Shown: piece after piece, positions 35,269 through 44,353 of the stretch
Layout of the letters: each line of letters opens with the position of its first letter
Position numbering within the stretch: the first letter of the stretch is position 1
DNA from: Paenibacillus sp. MSJ-34
Lineage (GTDB): Bacteria; Bacillota; Bacilli; Paenibacillales; Paenibacillaceae
Length of the DNA: 64,000 nucleotides
Direction of reading: 5' to 3'
NCBI RefSeq assembly: GCF_018918005.1
Contig: NZ_JAHLPR010000030.1
Span: forward strand, 21,341 to 85,340
Program-made: the position numbers and the translations under genes
The notes under the pieces: model-generated
The model's input: the letters and a program-made list of their open reading frames with translations, nothing else
Told to the model about the DNA's origin: nothing
Databases searched by the model: none

Positions 35269-35538
35269 TTAGTCAGCATTGGTACTAGATTCTTTAAGAT
35301 TTTCATACTCTGCTTCGATAATTTTGAAAAAGGCTGAAGGTTTTATTTGAAGCCCTTCGCAAAGTTCAAATATCTTGCTGACGGATGGTTCGTTCTTGCC
35401 AACTTCTATAAGTGATATGTAGGCACGGTCGACTTCGGTAAACCCTGCGAGATCCTCTTGACTTAATCCCTGCTTTAATCGAATTGCTTTAATGGTCTTG
35501 CCAATGACTTGTTTTATGATTAAGGAATGGTCATTCAA
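35269..35538 (-). CDS. Small XRE/Cro-CI-type repressor
   Basis: 89 aa from TTG 35538 with AAAGGAG 9 bp upstream. HTH in IRLKQGLSQEDLAGFTEVD then RAYISLIEVGKNEPSVSKIF. Short acidic tail. It faces the operon at 36 kb across a 470-bp gap, a usual place for an element's master repressor. Confidence 0.85.
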   Translation of the reverse strand: MNDHSLIIKQVIGKTIKAIRLKQGLSQEDLAGFTEVDRAYISLIEVGKNEPSVSKIFELCEGLQIKPSAFFKIIEAEYENLKESSTNAD

Positions 35539-35669
35539 GGGAGAAAACTCCTTTTACAACCATTGTCAGTACGCTATAATAGAAACACCAGATCGAGTAT
35601 CCAACAAAAAGTAAATTATTGTAAATTAAATTAAATAGGAATGTGCGTTCGTATTGGTTGTGATCCTAC

Positions 35670-35731
35670 GTAATGGTTTGAGAAGCCTATCCGAACCACT
35701 GAAAACCATCGAATGCCATCAATGCCTATGG
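35670..35731. repeat. Iteron-like array 1 (ACCATYNAA words)
   Basis: From GTAATGGTTTGA the sequence repeats GAACCACTG, AAAACCATCG, AATGCCATC, AATGCCTATGG at 9-11 bp steps. A related array starting GTAATGGTTCTGA is at 41401. The gap 35539-36008 otherwise shows only a doubtful ORF (35654-35911) and the ribosome site of the next gene. Confidence 0.5.
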
Positions 35732-36008
35732 AAAAATGCAAAGTTTGGCTTTCTAAATTGGGATAAATATGAGGGTTTTTTTCAGAAACAACTAGAAACA
35801 TCGATCAATTTGGGAGTCATCGGGGGATATAAGACAAATTGGTTTAGTGGAGTCTCGGAAAAATCGATGATGCTCAAGAGGGGAAGAGTTGGACAACTGG
35901 ACACCACGTAGATTTAGGTCGGACTCTCCCCTTCCCATAGTCACATAGTCACTCGGCTCGCCGCAGTCTTGAGCTGCTTATCACAGTATACATATTGGAG
36001 GTATGTTC

Positions 36009-37145
36009 ATGGTCATCCGAAACAGTAAGATAGTTTCCACAGCCCTCGGCGCAGCTTTAATCGCGTCCATGTTGGCTACAGGCGGCACAGTCGCCGCGCA
36101 GGGTAAATCAGGCGAGGTAAGTATTCAATCCGCCACACAGCAATACAAGGCGGTCACCGTCATCATTGACGGAAAAGTTCAGCAATTCCCGCAGTCAGCG
36201 GTCGTAAAGGATGGTAGCACTTTAGTGCCGCTCAGGGGTATCTTCGAAGCATTAGGAGCTAAGGTTCTTTGGAACGAGGCTTCGCACTCGGTAACAGCAA
36301 CAAAGGGCGATACAGTTATCAAGCTAACAGTCGATCAAAGAACAGCTTACATAAATGATCGCGCTATTGAGCTATCCGCTCAGGCGCAAACACTCAACGG
36401 TTCAACGATGGTGCCGCTTCGTTTTGTCAGTGAAGCACTTGGGGCGGACGTAAAATGGAACGGAGATACATACACAGCGACCATCACAAGCAAGGGCGGA
36501 AGTGGTCAAGCTAATCAAGGTTCAGGACAAGTCGTTTTCGGAATCAAAGTGAAATATGGCAAGCATCATTACGGCTCTAAGAATCAAGCTGAATACGATG
36601 AAGTAATGGCGGTGTTAGAGCAGGAAGTGACTAGTCGCCTAAAGACCGTTAAGGTTGGCGGAGATCGTTACGCTGAATATTACGAAAGTTACTGGGATGG
36701 AGATAGGGCTTCGAATTACGAGAGAAATACGATAGAGAGCATGGGATTAACTAGCGCTGAAAAGAACTTTAAAACTTTAGTCGATTTAGGGCTGGAAAAA
36801 GAGAAAATCATGGATTTGATGAAACTCTCCATCGTAGGAGTAGATTTGATAGGTACTTCTAAAGTTATAGATGACGGCTCGCCTAACTCACTTGCTGATC
36901 TTCTTATAAGGGGAGTACGTGATTGTGATCCCGAAGCCTATCTTTACTCTGCAATCTTCGATATGTATGGCTATAACACTGCTGTTATAGCCGGGGATAA
37001 TCATGCTTCTGCTTTCGTCCAAATTAATGGTGAATGGGTAGCCCCCATGAATGGAACGTTTGCTAAGTCGGATGTAGCGTATCTTCTTTCGCAGCCGGGT
37101 TTCTATTTTCTATCTCCCCCGACATTCGGCGGCACCATAAAATAA
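36009..37145 (+). CDS. Secreted stalk-domain protein with a Cys/His C-terminal domain
   Basis: 378 aa; ATG 36009 has TTGGAGG 7 bp upstream. Signal peptide (residues 1-32, LIASMLATGGTVAAQG). A copper-amine-oxidase-N-like stalk domain follows at about 47-160, with the repeat STLVPLRGIFEALGAKVLW / STMVPLRFVSEALGADVKW. The C-terminal 200 residues carry RDCDPEAYLYSAIFD and GDNHASAFVQINGEW, a Cys...His layout like a transglutaminase-type fold. Paralogous to the next gene; likely cell-surface. Confidence 0.8.
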   Translation: MVIRNSKIVSTALGAALIASMLATGGTVAAQGKSGEVSIQSATQQYKAVTVIIDGKVQQFPQSAVVKDGSTLVPLRGIFEALGAKVLWNEASHSVTATKGDTVIKLTVDQRTAYINDRAIELSAQAQTLNGSTMVPLRFVSEALGADVKWNGDTYTATITSKGGSGQANQGSGQVVFGIKVKYGKHHYGSKNQAEYDEVMAVLEQEVTSRLKTVKVGGDRYAEYYESYWDGDRASNYERNTIESMGLTSAEKNFKTLVDLGLEKEKIMDLMKLSIVGVDLIGTSKVIDDGSPNSLADLLIRGVRDCDPEAYLYSAIFDMYGYNTAVIAGDNHASAFVQINGEWVAPMNGTFAKSDVAYLLSQPGFYFLSPPTFGGTIK

Positions 37146-37233
37146 GATGATTTTCTTTTTTAGAAGGAGCAGACGGATGCAGTATTCCTTCTGCTTCTTC
37201 TATTTTACCGAGATGGATCTACGGAGGGGTAAC

Positions 37234-39180
37234 ATGAAAACGAAAAAATTAACAGCAGCTTTGCTTGCATTCTCATTGGTGCTTGGAGGCAACAGTGTTT
37301 TTGCAGCATCGAGCAATAATCCAGTTCAAATCGCTTCTTCTGACATTGAATATTCAAAGGAAGCGACTGAAGCTTTGGATTACATTAACAAAATTCGTAA
37401 GGATGCGGGACTCGGTGAAGTTAAGTTGAACCCGTTCCTTACGAAAGCGGCTGAAAACCATGCGAACTACTTGAATGCGGGGAATCCTTACGATCACGAT
37501 GAGATCGAGGGAAAGAAAGGTTTTACTGGTGTGACTCCTAAAGATAGAGTTTTGGCTGTCGGTGGTGATGATACGCTTGCTAGACGAGCAGGAGAGGTTA
37601 TGCTGATTGATGGATCATCAGTAAAAGACTCTATTGACCGCATGCTTGATGCAGCTTACCACAGACGTCCATTCCTGATTCCTTCTGCTGATCAAATCGG
37701 TGTAGCTTTTGTAAATAAAAGATTTGTAATGGTCGATGTGGGCTTTAAGGAAAACGGGGATTCCTCACTTTACCCTTATGATGGGCAGAAGGACGTACCT
37801 ACAACGTTCCTTGGTGCTAGTGAAGATCCAAACCCGTTAAGACAATTTGGTTTGACGAAGTCGGGTTATGTTATTTCGATGTATGTACCGTACACGTTAG
37901 ACACTAAAAAAATCGATGCGACTATCAAGGACAGCAAGGGAAATAATGTTCCTTATTACGCTGAGTGGTATTACGGTTTCTGGTTCTTCTACACTAAAGA
38001 GCCATTCAGAAGCAACGAAAAGTACACAGTTTCGGTAGACTATAAACCACTATATAACCCTGAATTTGAAGGTAAAACTCTCAACAAGACTTGGTCTTTC
38101 TCGACTATTGCGAACGTTTCTTCCGGCGGCTCCAAGAGTGAAACAACTTCGCCTAAGCCTGAAACGCAATCCAATAATAAAGAGGTCACTGTCCTTATTG
38201 ACGGGGTCAAGCAGACGTTTGACCAGCCCGCAGTCGTAAAGAATGGAAGCACACTTGTACCGCTTAGGGGCGTGTTCGAGGCGTTGAAGGCAGATGTTAA
38301 ATGGGATCAACCTTCTCAAACGGTCACCGCCAACAAGGGTGATACGACCATCAAGCTCACCGTTGGTCAGTCTACGGCGATAGTCAATGGCAAGAAGGTG
38401 ACTTTGGCAGCGAAAGCTGAGGTCATCAATGGCTCGACTATGGTTCCTCTCCGCTTTGTGTCAGAGGCATTGGGTGCTGATGTGAAGTGGGATAACGCTA
38501 CTTCAACAGCGACTATCACAAGCCCTGCAGGTAATGTGGGTGGCGGTAATGGTGGAGGTCAAGTCGATCAAGGTGGTTCCCAAGTTGTCAACGGAATCAA
38601 GGTTTCCTACGGCAAGCATACCTATGCAAGTGCTAACCAATCCCAATACGATCAAGTAATGAAGATCGTTAATAGTGCTGTTGCCGAAACAAAATCCAGT
38701 GGTACGTTGGTGGATTATTACATTCGTTATATTGATGGGGATAGAGCTAGTAACTATGCTCCTAATACTGACGAATTTATGGAATTAAAGATCGCTGAGA
38801 ATTCCATTGGTCAGCTTGTTTCAGCGGGAGCTACAAAGGAAGAAATAACACAGGTTTACTTAGGGGCAAAAACAGGAAGTAATCTTCTTAAAGGAGTGAA
38901 AGATGTTGGCGTTGGTGATCCGATCTCTGCGTATGATGCCTTAGTAGGAGGGGTCACAGATTGCGATGCAACGGCACAAACATACTCTGCAACTTTCGAC
39001 TCCTTTGGTTTCAGTTCTGCTGTTCTAGGTGGAAGTAACCATGCGGATGTGTATGTAAAAGTACACGACACATGGTTCAAGTACACTTCAGGAACGTTTA
39101 CAAAAGTTAATCTTAGCAAGATTCCTTCCACTATGACTATCTTCTCTCAACCTACTTTCGGACCAGAACTTACTAAGTAA
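37234..39180 (+). CDS. Secreted CAP-domain + stalk-domain protein with a Cys/His C-terminal domain
   Basis: 648 aa from ATG 37234 (GGAGGGG upstream). Signal peptide ends near VFAASS. A CAP/SCP-like domain follows (ALDYINKIRKDAGLGEVKLN, AAENHANYLNAG). Then a Ser/Pro linker, and a stalk domain with STLVPLRGVFEALKADVKW and STMVPLRFVSEALGADVKW. A Gly-rich linker (GGGNGGGQ) leads to the C-terminal domain with TDCDATAQTYSATFD and GSNHADVYVKVHDTW. The last two domains align with the previous protein, so one arose by duplication plus CAP fusion. Probably a wall-associated peptidoglycan-linked protein. Confidence 0.82.
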   Translation: MKTKKLTAALLAFSLVLGGNSVFAASSNNPVQIASSDIEYSKEATEALDYINKIRKDAGLGEVKLNPFLTKAAENHANYLNAGNPYDHDEIEGKKGFTGVTPKDRVLAVGGDDTLARRAGEVMLIDGSSVKDSIDRMLDAAYHRRPFLIPSADQIGVAFVNKRFVMVDVGFKENGDSSLYPYDGQKDVPTTFLGASEDPNPLRQFGLTKSGYVISMYVPYTLDTKKIDATIKDSKGNNVPYYAEWYYGFWFFYTKEPFRSNEKYTVSVDYKPLYNPEFEGKTLNKTWSFSTIANVSSGGSKSETTSPKPETQSNNKEVTVLIDGVKQTFDQPAVVKNGSTLVPLRGVFEALKADVKWDQPSQTVTANKGDTTIKLTVGQSTAIVNGKKVTLAAKAEVINGSTMVPLRFVSEALGADVKWDNATSTATITSPAGNVGGGNGGGQVDQGGSQVVNGIKVSYGKHTYASANQSQYDQVMKIVNSAVAETKSSGTLVDYYIRYIDGDRASNYAPNTDEFMELKIAENSIGQLVSAGATKEEITQVYLGAKTGSNLLKGVKDVGVGDPISAYDALVGGVTDCDATAQTYSATFDSFGFSSAVLGGSNHADVYVKVHDTWFKYTSGTFTKVNLSKIPSTMTIFSQPTFGPELTK

Positions 39181-39200
39181 GTAGCTCAGAGTTTGGGGAT

Positions 39201-39234
39201 AAAGAGGTGGTGTTCTTCGGAGCATCACCTCTTT
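39201..39234 (+). terminator. Rho-independent terminator after the CAP/stalk gene
   Basis: AAAGAGGTG (39201-39209) pairs with CACCTCTTT (39226-39234), then CTTATT. Confidence 0.8.
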
Positions 39235-39696
39235 CTTATTGAACAGACTGGATGTTCAGATGGGTTGTTGATTCCTTGGGCGGGATTTGTAATTTAAAAT
39301 GTCGCAGCACGTTACGTTCATGGGTGATCATCTAGTAAAATCTTGAGTTATATTTGCTCGGTTTGTATATTTTATCTACGCCGACAGTTAGGTTTTGAAA
39401 ATAGCAGTCTTTTATAGGAAATCGGGCATTTTTCATGGAGTTACTGTGGGGCACATGTTTCCAAACCCTCCGATCCGTATTCTCTATTTGGGGTACTTTT
39501 TGACGCAGTTTGACCGACTCTCTCGCGACATTTTTATGCTTGGTAGCAATTAGGATGTATCGGCTCATTTAGTCGGCTATCTTAATTATGGATTCCCCTT
39601 CTCAGAAATATTTGATACAATTTACCTAGAGAGATAGTCGACAAGCTTCACGTTCTCTGCTTTAGGTGCGATAAATTCAACGAGAGGAGAATCTTT
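39235..39696. other. 460-bp AT-rich intergenic stretch
   Basis: No convincing gene. A minus-strand ORF of 78 codons (39332-39568) lacks a good ribosome site and any known pattern. The ribosome site GAGAGGAG of the next gene is at its right end. Confidence 0.5.
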
Positions 39697-40431
39697 ATGT
39701 TACAGTTGGTCAAGGAGCGCAGCAGTGCCGCAGCAAGCGCTCAAGGCAAGGAAATGGCGAATCCAGTAGCTGATCTATGGGAGATCGAGCTTTTATATGG
39801 CAAGCATCCATCATATACGGAAAGTACGTATGCTGTAAGGTTTACCACAAAGCTCGAGGGTGGGGCTTCGAAGTGCTTTTTGGTCATCGATTTGCGTGAT
39901 CGGTTCGATGAATATCTCAGAGACTTAAATGTTTTTGGGAGCATGGAGAAGAATGAGCTACATAAAACCATCGACTATGTGAAGCATCTTAAAATAAACG
40001 GTATTTTCAGGAGAGTGCCGAACCTATTGGCTGAGATGGAAGGCTCGGCAAGCATGGACGAGAGCTTGGAACTGTTCGAGATGATATCAGATGCGGTTCT
40101 TAGCGATCCAGATGCTTTCCCCACGATCAGTTCGGATGCTTATAAGCATGGTGTGTCATCGGGGGTACGACTTGACACGGAGCAGTACGCAGAAAAGTAT
40201 GGCAGCAATGTGGTTGGTATTACGACAGAGGCGCTAATGGAGATTCTGAATCTGGAGGGCAGTACAAAGAGCGTTCGTTTTATGGAGATCACTCGGGGCT
40301 GGCGTGAAGGTGGTTATTTACTCAAGCTGAGTCGTCAGCCGCGCTTACAGGAGCCTGTAAAGCCTAATATTAGCTCCAAAGAGGTCAAGCGCTTCTACAT
40401 CTTCAGGATCGATGCGCTCGGTCAAGAATAG
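39697..40431 (+). CDS. Hypothetical element protein
   Basis: 244 aa from ATG 39697 (GAGAGGAG upstream). Soluble, mixed alpha/beta, with WEIELLYGKHPSYTESTYAV and FLVIDLRDRFDEYLRDLNVF. No signal peptide or membrane segment, no recognised motif. It is followed after 17 bp by the adenine methylase gene, so the two are probably co-expressed. Confidence 0.75.
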   Translation: MLQLVKERSSAAASAQGKEMANPVADLWEIELLYGKHPSYTESTYAVRFTTKLEGGASKCFLVIDLRDRFDEYLRDLNVFGSMEKNELHKTIDYVKHLKINGIFRRVPNLLAEMEGSASMDESLELFEMISDAVLSDPDAFPTISSDAYKHGVSSGVRLDTEQYAEKYGSNVVGITTEALMEILNLEGSTKSVRFMEITRGWREGGYLLKLSRQPRLQEPVKPNISSKEVKRFYIFRIDALGQE

Positions 40432-40448
40432 CTCTTGGAGGGGGTACA

Positions 40449-41399
40449 ATGGGCGCTGTTAGGCGTGAGCGCAGTTTAGCAAATAATAACGGGCATCCAC
40501 ACTCGGTTATCAGTTATATTGGTGGAAAATCCGCTTTAATCCCCAACATCGTGCCTATAATCACCTATGCGGCGCAGGCTTATGGGCTAACTCATTACTA
40601 CGAGATGTGCGGCGGTGGCGCGAGAATGCTGTTGAATCTTCCAATAAATCTTTTTGAGCATCGTTTGTTCAATGATCTTGATCGTGGTTTAAGCGCACTT
40701 TTTTGTTGCCTTGGGTCTAAGGAATATCTCTATGATCTAATGGCTTTGTTGGAGGACTTGGGGGTTGGAGAAGAGGTTTTTCTTCGTGCCAAACATGCAA
40801 GGGAGTACGAGGCGCGTATGCTGTCGCAGGGGTCGGACTTCAGGCTTGATAACGTCACATCGGCAGCTTATGTTTTCATTCTCGCCATGCAGTCGAGGGC
40901 GGCGGATATGGAAACCTTCGATTTCTCGCGGGTGAAGGATCAGAAACGGCTCCGTTCGTATTTCAAAAGAGTGCGGGAACTGGACTTGTTCTATTCGACC
41001 TTAGCGGATATTGAGGTTACTCATGGAGACTGCCGCGAACTGTTGAAATTGTTGAATGGCAGGGATGATGCATTCGCCTACCTTGATCCTCCGTACACCC
41101 CTGACCAGATGGTCTTAAAAGATCACTACGGTGCAAGATCTTGGACTCTGGTCGCTCATGAGCAACTGGTCGATCTGTTGCTCGACACGAGTGGATTAAA
41201 GGTGGCACTTAGCGGCTATGACAATCCTTGCTATGACAGACTAGTATCTGCGGGCTGGCAGAAACTGTACCTCAAGAATGTTTTTGTAGCGTCTAGCTCC
41301 GAAGCGCGGCGCCGGAATGATGAATATCTCTGGATTAACTTTGACATTCCTGCTTCCCTTCTAGACCAGATATCCGAGTTTGATTATACATCGTGGTAG
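40449..41399 (+). CDS. DNA adenine methylase (Dam/D12 class)
   Basis: 316 aa; GGAGGGGG precedes the ATG. N-terminal SYIGGKSALIPNI is the SAM-binding motif, EMCGGGARMLLNLP the following conserved loop, and catalytic YLDPPYTPD has D213-PPY. Target N6-adenine in a short motif; no restriction partner is seen, so it is an orphan methylase that may protect the element or control its replication or expression. Confidence 0.88.
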   Translation: MGAVRRERSLANNNGHPHSVISYIGGKSALIPNIVPIITYAAQAYGLTHYYEMCGGGARMLLNLPINLFEHRLFNDLDRGLSALFCCLGSKEYLYDLMALLEDLGVGEEVFLRAKHAREYEARMLSQGSDFRLDNVTSAAYVFILAMQSRAADMETFDFSRVKDQKRLRSYFKRVRELDLFYSTLADIEVTHGDCRELLKLLNGRDDAFAYLDPPYTPDQMVLKDHYGARSWTLVAHEQLVDLLLDTSGLKVALSGYDNPCYDRLVSAGWQKLYLKNVFVASSSEARRRNDEYLWINFDIPASLLDQISEFDYTSW

Positions 41400-41400
41400 T

Positions 41401-41487
41401 GTAATGGTTCTGAAACCATTCAAATGGTTTGTAAAACCTATGAATCCATTCTAAAACCATCAAAGCCATTAAAACCTATCGAAATGT
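41401..41487. repeat. Iteron-like array 2 (AAACCATT words)
   Basis: After GTAATGGTTCTGA come AAACCATTC, AAATGGTTT (inverted), AAAACCTATG, AATCCATTC, AAAACCATC, AAAGCCATT, AAAACCTATCG at about 10-12 bp steps. Helically phased short repeats are typical of replication-initiator or regulator sites. A related array is at 35670. Confidence 0.55.
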
Positions 41488-41763
41488 GCTTCCTGTTTGT
41501 GCTCATGTTGGAGGCACATTTTTTTTATTTCCCTGTAAGAAGGCTTAACTTTAGGGAAAGTAAAACCGAGTTAGAATATATAAGAGGGCATAGGAACGCG
41601 GAAGATCGAGCAAAGAGGCAACATTAAAATGAGTGCAACACAAATCGGTTAGGTCACCTCAATGAAGCAATTCCCCTCCCCTCTCACATTAGCGTCCTCC
41701 CCGCGACTTCCCTATAATTTCGCCAATATCGGTTGCGCGGCGCAATAATAGCGCTGGTAGAGT

Positions 41764-41994
41764 TTAAACGTGGTAGGCGTAGTTCGCCCGCCGCGCCTTC
41801 GCATACATGCAGTCATCACCTTTTTCGCCAGTTAACTGTGCTTCAGTGATGGTTTGGCGGCGGTCGCCATACATAATTCGCAGTTTCGATGGTTTTGTAG
41901 GCAGTTCGGCGGATCGCTTTCCTTCCTTATCCCCTGAGGGGTACCGTTTAAAGCCGAACTTGGCTTGGCAGCTAGGCGCGTGAAGGCAAGTCAT
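41764..41994 (-). CDS. Possible small protein, 76 aa
   Basis: An open frame on the minus strand with a polar, basic product (CLHAPSCQAKFGFKRYPSG...) ending in ARRANYAYHV. No clear ribosome site and no family. It is the only ORF of note in the 41.4-42.4 kb gap, and a strong terminator lies upstream of it. Confidence 0.3.
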   Translation of the reverse strand: MTCLHAPSCQAKFGFKRYPSGDKEGKRSAELPTKPSKLRIMYGDRRQTITEAQLTGEKGDDCMYAKARRANYAYHV

Positions 41995-42060
41995 CGCCCA
42001 ATCATGATCGTATGCGGCTGATAGCTCGTTCTGATCGCCAGTTTTATAGGGAATTAGTTG

Positions 42061-42113
42061 AAAAATACAATCTGGATGCAGATCGAGCGTGTCTGCACTC
42101 AGATTGTATTTTT
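42061..42113. terminator. Very strong bidirectional hairpin
   Basis: AAAAATACAATCTG (42061-42074) pairs with CAGATTGTATTTTT (42100-42113), with inner TGCAGA/TCTGCA. A/T runs at both ends make it a terminator in either direction. Confidence 0.85.
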
Positions 42114-42191
42114 GTTTTCAGGGGTAACGCTTTTTTACGGAAACTTTTCGCCGCCGCGCATCTGAAAGGACAGTAGCAGCTACGTTACTCT

Positions 42192-42330
42192 GAAAGCGTA
42201 CTCCTACAAAAATCTCGGTTTCGCTCTTGTTGTATTTCCGCGAACGCCGAACGCCTTGGTAGCACTGCATTACCTCCTGCACTAATGAATGTAAACAAAT
42301 ATTAGGGCTGATTTATAGGAGTACGCTTTC
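42192..42330. repeat. 15-bp perfect inverted repeat flanking 109 bp
   Basis: GAAAGCGTACTCCTA (42192-42206) and TAGGAGTACGCTTTC (42316-42330) are perfect inverse copies. The interior is non-coding. Placed 128 bp before the HTH gene at 42458, it could be a regulator-binding pair, a recombination site or part of an origin. Confidence 0.65.
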
Positions 42331-42457
42331 ACTTTTTGTCGGAGTCCTCCCCCTCTCGCCAATCAAAGCGGTCAGGGGTACGGATTATGCTTTTTCGTTT
42401 GGAGTTTGTCTTTTGCACTACCAGAATTTCGCCAGAGGCGAGAAGGAGGAATTAGGT

Positions 42458-43147
42458 ATGTTGATTTTCAAAGAGCTAGCCGAAGAGGTTAGCGAAGTAC
42501 AGAATCGGCTGGCAGTATGGGATGAGGGGCTAGATCGAACCCAAGATGAGAAGAAGCTGGACTTGCTCTTGCGGCTGGTCGCCTTTACCAACAGCTACGT
42601 ATGGTTATCACATGGGAAGTCGCGGGAGAAGCTCGCTTATTTCTTGAAAAACGGGTACGACTACCGCGAGACGGCGGAAAAATTCGGAGTATCGGTCAAG
42701 TCCGTGCATGCATCCGTCTCCTATGCAGCTAATCGCCTGAAAAAGCGTATTGGGGTAGCATTGGAATTGTTGCGTTCGGGTGATCTTGTCGCGGCGGAAC
42801 GGGAGTTTGCCTTGGGAACAGGTGCTTATAACACGAATCTGTTTATCAGTGCGATCCATGATAGGTTCGCCCCTGTAAAGCAATCGGGGGTAGACCTTAG
42901 CACTTGCGACAAGGAACTTGGACTTTTGTATCGCTTTACGCATCACCACTTCGGTCGGGTTCTGGATGCTTTAGATCAGCAGAAGCTGGAGCATCTGCTG
43001 TTCGTTCTATCGCATAATGATCGCAGCTATGTGACAGAGCGCTCTATTCTTTTCCGCTGTTTGGAAGGCGAGTTTTCTCCTGATGAGGCGCTAGCTCTGT
43101 TGCGTGATTTTAACATCTACTCTGCGCCATCTCTATTTGAGGATTGA
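42458..43147 (+). CDS. Sigma-region-4-like HTH protein
   Basis: 229 aa from ATG 42458 (AAGGAGGA 7 bp upstream). Residues 60-110 contain GYDYRETAEKFGVSVKSVHA then SVSYAANRLKKRIG, the form of sigma-70 region 4 / ArpU-like HTHs. The rest is helical with no enzyme motif. The next gene starts 14 bp on, preceded by GAGGTGGGG. Likely a transcription or replication regulator of the element. Confidence 0.65.
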   Translation: MLIFKELAEEVSEVQNRLAVWDEGLDRTQDEKKLDLLLRLVAFTNSYVWLSHGKSREKLAYFLKNGYDYRETAEKFGVSVKSVHASVSYAANRLKKRIGVALELLRSGDLVAAEREFALGTGAYNTNLFISAIHDRFAPVKQSGVDLSTCDKELGLLYRFTHHHFGRVLDALDQQKLEHLLFVLSHNDRSYVTERSILFRCLEGEFSPDEALALLRDFNIYSAPSLFED

Positions 43148-43161
43148 GGTGGGGTATGGTT

Positions 43162-44049
43162 ATGGACATGGATATAAGTTCTCATCCGTCTTGCTTTGAG
43201 TACAGGGGCATAGATGTATTCATGCCTGGAGCATGCGTTAATAATCGGTTGCACGCCTATTTGTTCAGGTTAGGTCAACAGCGGAAGCGACTCTATAAGT
43301 TTAACTGCCCACATCCACAGCCGATAATCGGTTCGGATGATGTGAGGGGTATCAGCTTGGATGGTTTGCCGCTAGATACATGGATTGCAAAATGCCAAGC
43401 CTTATTCTTGGCTCAAGGCGGCATCCAGTTGCCCGCTGGCTTTGTAAATGACCATCGGGAATCGCTGGTTAGCTCCTATTTGCTGGGCAGTTCCCTTTGC
43501 GTAGCGGAGTCAAAATCGGGTGGGCTTTGGGAGTATAGTTTCGTGACCAAGAGTCCTGAGATTCTACGGGCGCATGAAGATCAATTGGCTCCAACTGATC
43601 GTAAAAAAGGGTTCGACCGTTTTTCCGAGCAGCTTTCGACCAGTTACAAAGAGCTAAGTAGCGGTTCATATACCACAGTCAGGCTTTTCGCGGATGTAGA
43701 TGGGGTTCGCCTTAGCAAGCGAACTTTAGGCGTAAGCAGTTCGCGTTTCCTATTCCCTTATTACGGGGTGAACAGCTTTGCTATGCGGTTGAAAAATACT
43801 TTGGAGCGACAAAAAGTACGGTTGACCTATCGTGATACAGGAGGCTTGCGCCCGCCGCTGGTGACTACGCTCGATACTGGCGTAGTTGCTAGCTGGCTTG
43901 GTACGACTCCGACAAAGGCTGAACTGACAAAGTGGGCGGATTGGCTCAATCCATCCTCTATGGGGTACATGTCGCTTCCCGATCTTTCACATCGCGGTCA
44001 GTTTGTATCAGTGCCGATTCTTCATATAGAGAAGGTGGAACGTTGCTAA
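43162..44049 (+). CDS. Hypothetical element protein
   Basis: 295 aa from ATG 43162, placed 7 bp after GAGGTGGGG. It has KFNCPHPQPIIGSDDVRGIS and TTVRLFADVDGVRLSKRTLG, no signal peptide or membrane helix, and no catalytic pattern that I recognise. It probably forms a two-gene transcript with the HTH protein and ends at a terminator. Confidence 0.7.
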   Translation: MDMDISSHPSCFEYRGIDVFMPGACVNNRLHAYLFRLGQQRKRLYKFNCPHPQPIIGSDDVRGISLDGLPLDTWIAKCQALFLAQGGIQLPAGFVNDHRESLVSSYLLGSSLCVAESKSGGLWEYSFVTKSPEILRAHEDQLAPTDRKKGFDRFSEQLSTSYKELSSGSYTTVRLFADVDGVRLSKRTLGVSSSRFLFPYYGVNSFAMRLKNTLERQKVRLTYRDTGGLRPPLVTTLDTGVVASWLGTTPTKAELTKWADWLNPSSMGYMSLPDLSHRGQFVSVPILHIEKVERC

Positions 44050-44091
44050 CGTTTCATAAATAGAGGTTATTGGCTTCTTCCTATTTGCTTG

Positions 44092-44134
44092 CCCTTGAGG
44101 GGATTCGGGAATCCCTTTAAGGGTATTTTCTTTT
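44092..44134 (+). terminator. Rho-independent terminator
   Basis: CCCTT-g-AGGGGATT, loop CGGG, AATCCCTT-t-AAGGG, then TATTTTCTTTT. Confidence 0.8.
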
Positions 44135-44353
44135 GCTTTGGGAGGTTCAAAAACTATTGATACTGCTCCCGCTAAAAAAAGCGAGTTATTCGGGTTCCAA
44201 ATGGGTTGTAGGTGTTTCAAAAATATTCCCGTTAGCATTTTCCCACAAATCCTGCAATTTGTTTGGGACAAATCTTCCCGATTTCCTTGAGATTAAGTTT
44301 TGGTATCGGATATATTTCTAGTCTCCTTATAACCGTAAGGAGGCTGATAAAGT

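Noticed and set aside
35654..35911. 85-codon plus-strand ORF beside the small XRE gene
   Set aside because: No ribosome site, no recognisable family, and it overlaps the iteron-like array.
36009..39180. Copper amine oxidases
   Set aside because: Only the N-terminal stalk-type repeat is shared; no catalytic oxidase domain or TPQ site is present.
39332..39568. 78-codon minus-strand ORF in the 39.2-39.7 kb gap
   Set aside because: No ribosome site and biased composition typical of random AT-rich DNA.
41424..41627. 67-codon plus-strand ORF after the methylase
   Set aside because: Begins inside the AAACCATT repeat array and lacks start signals.
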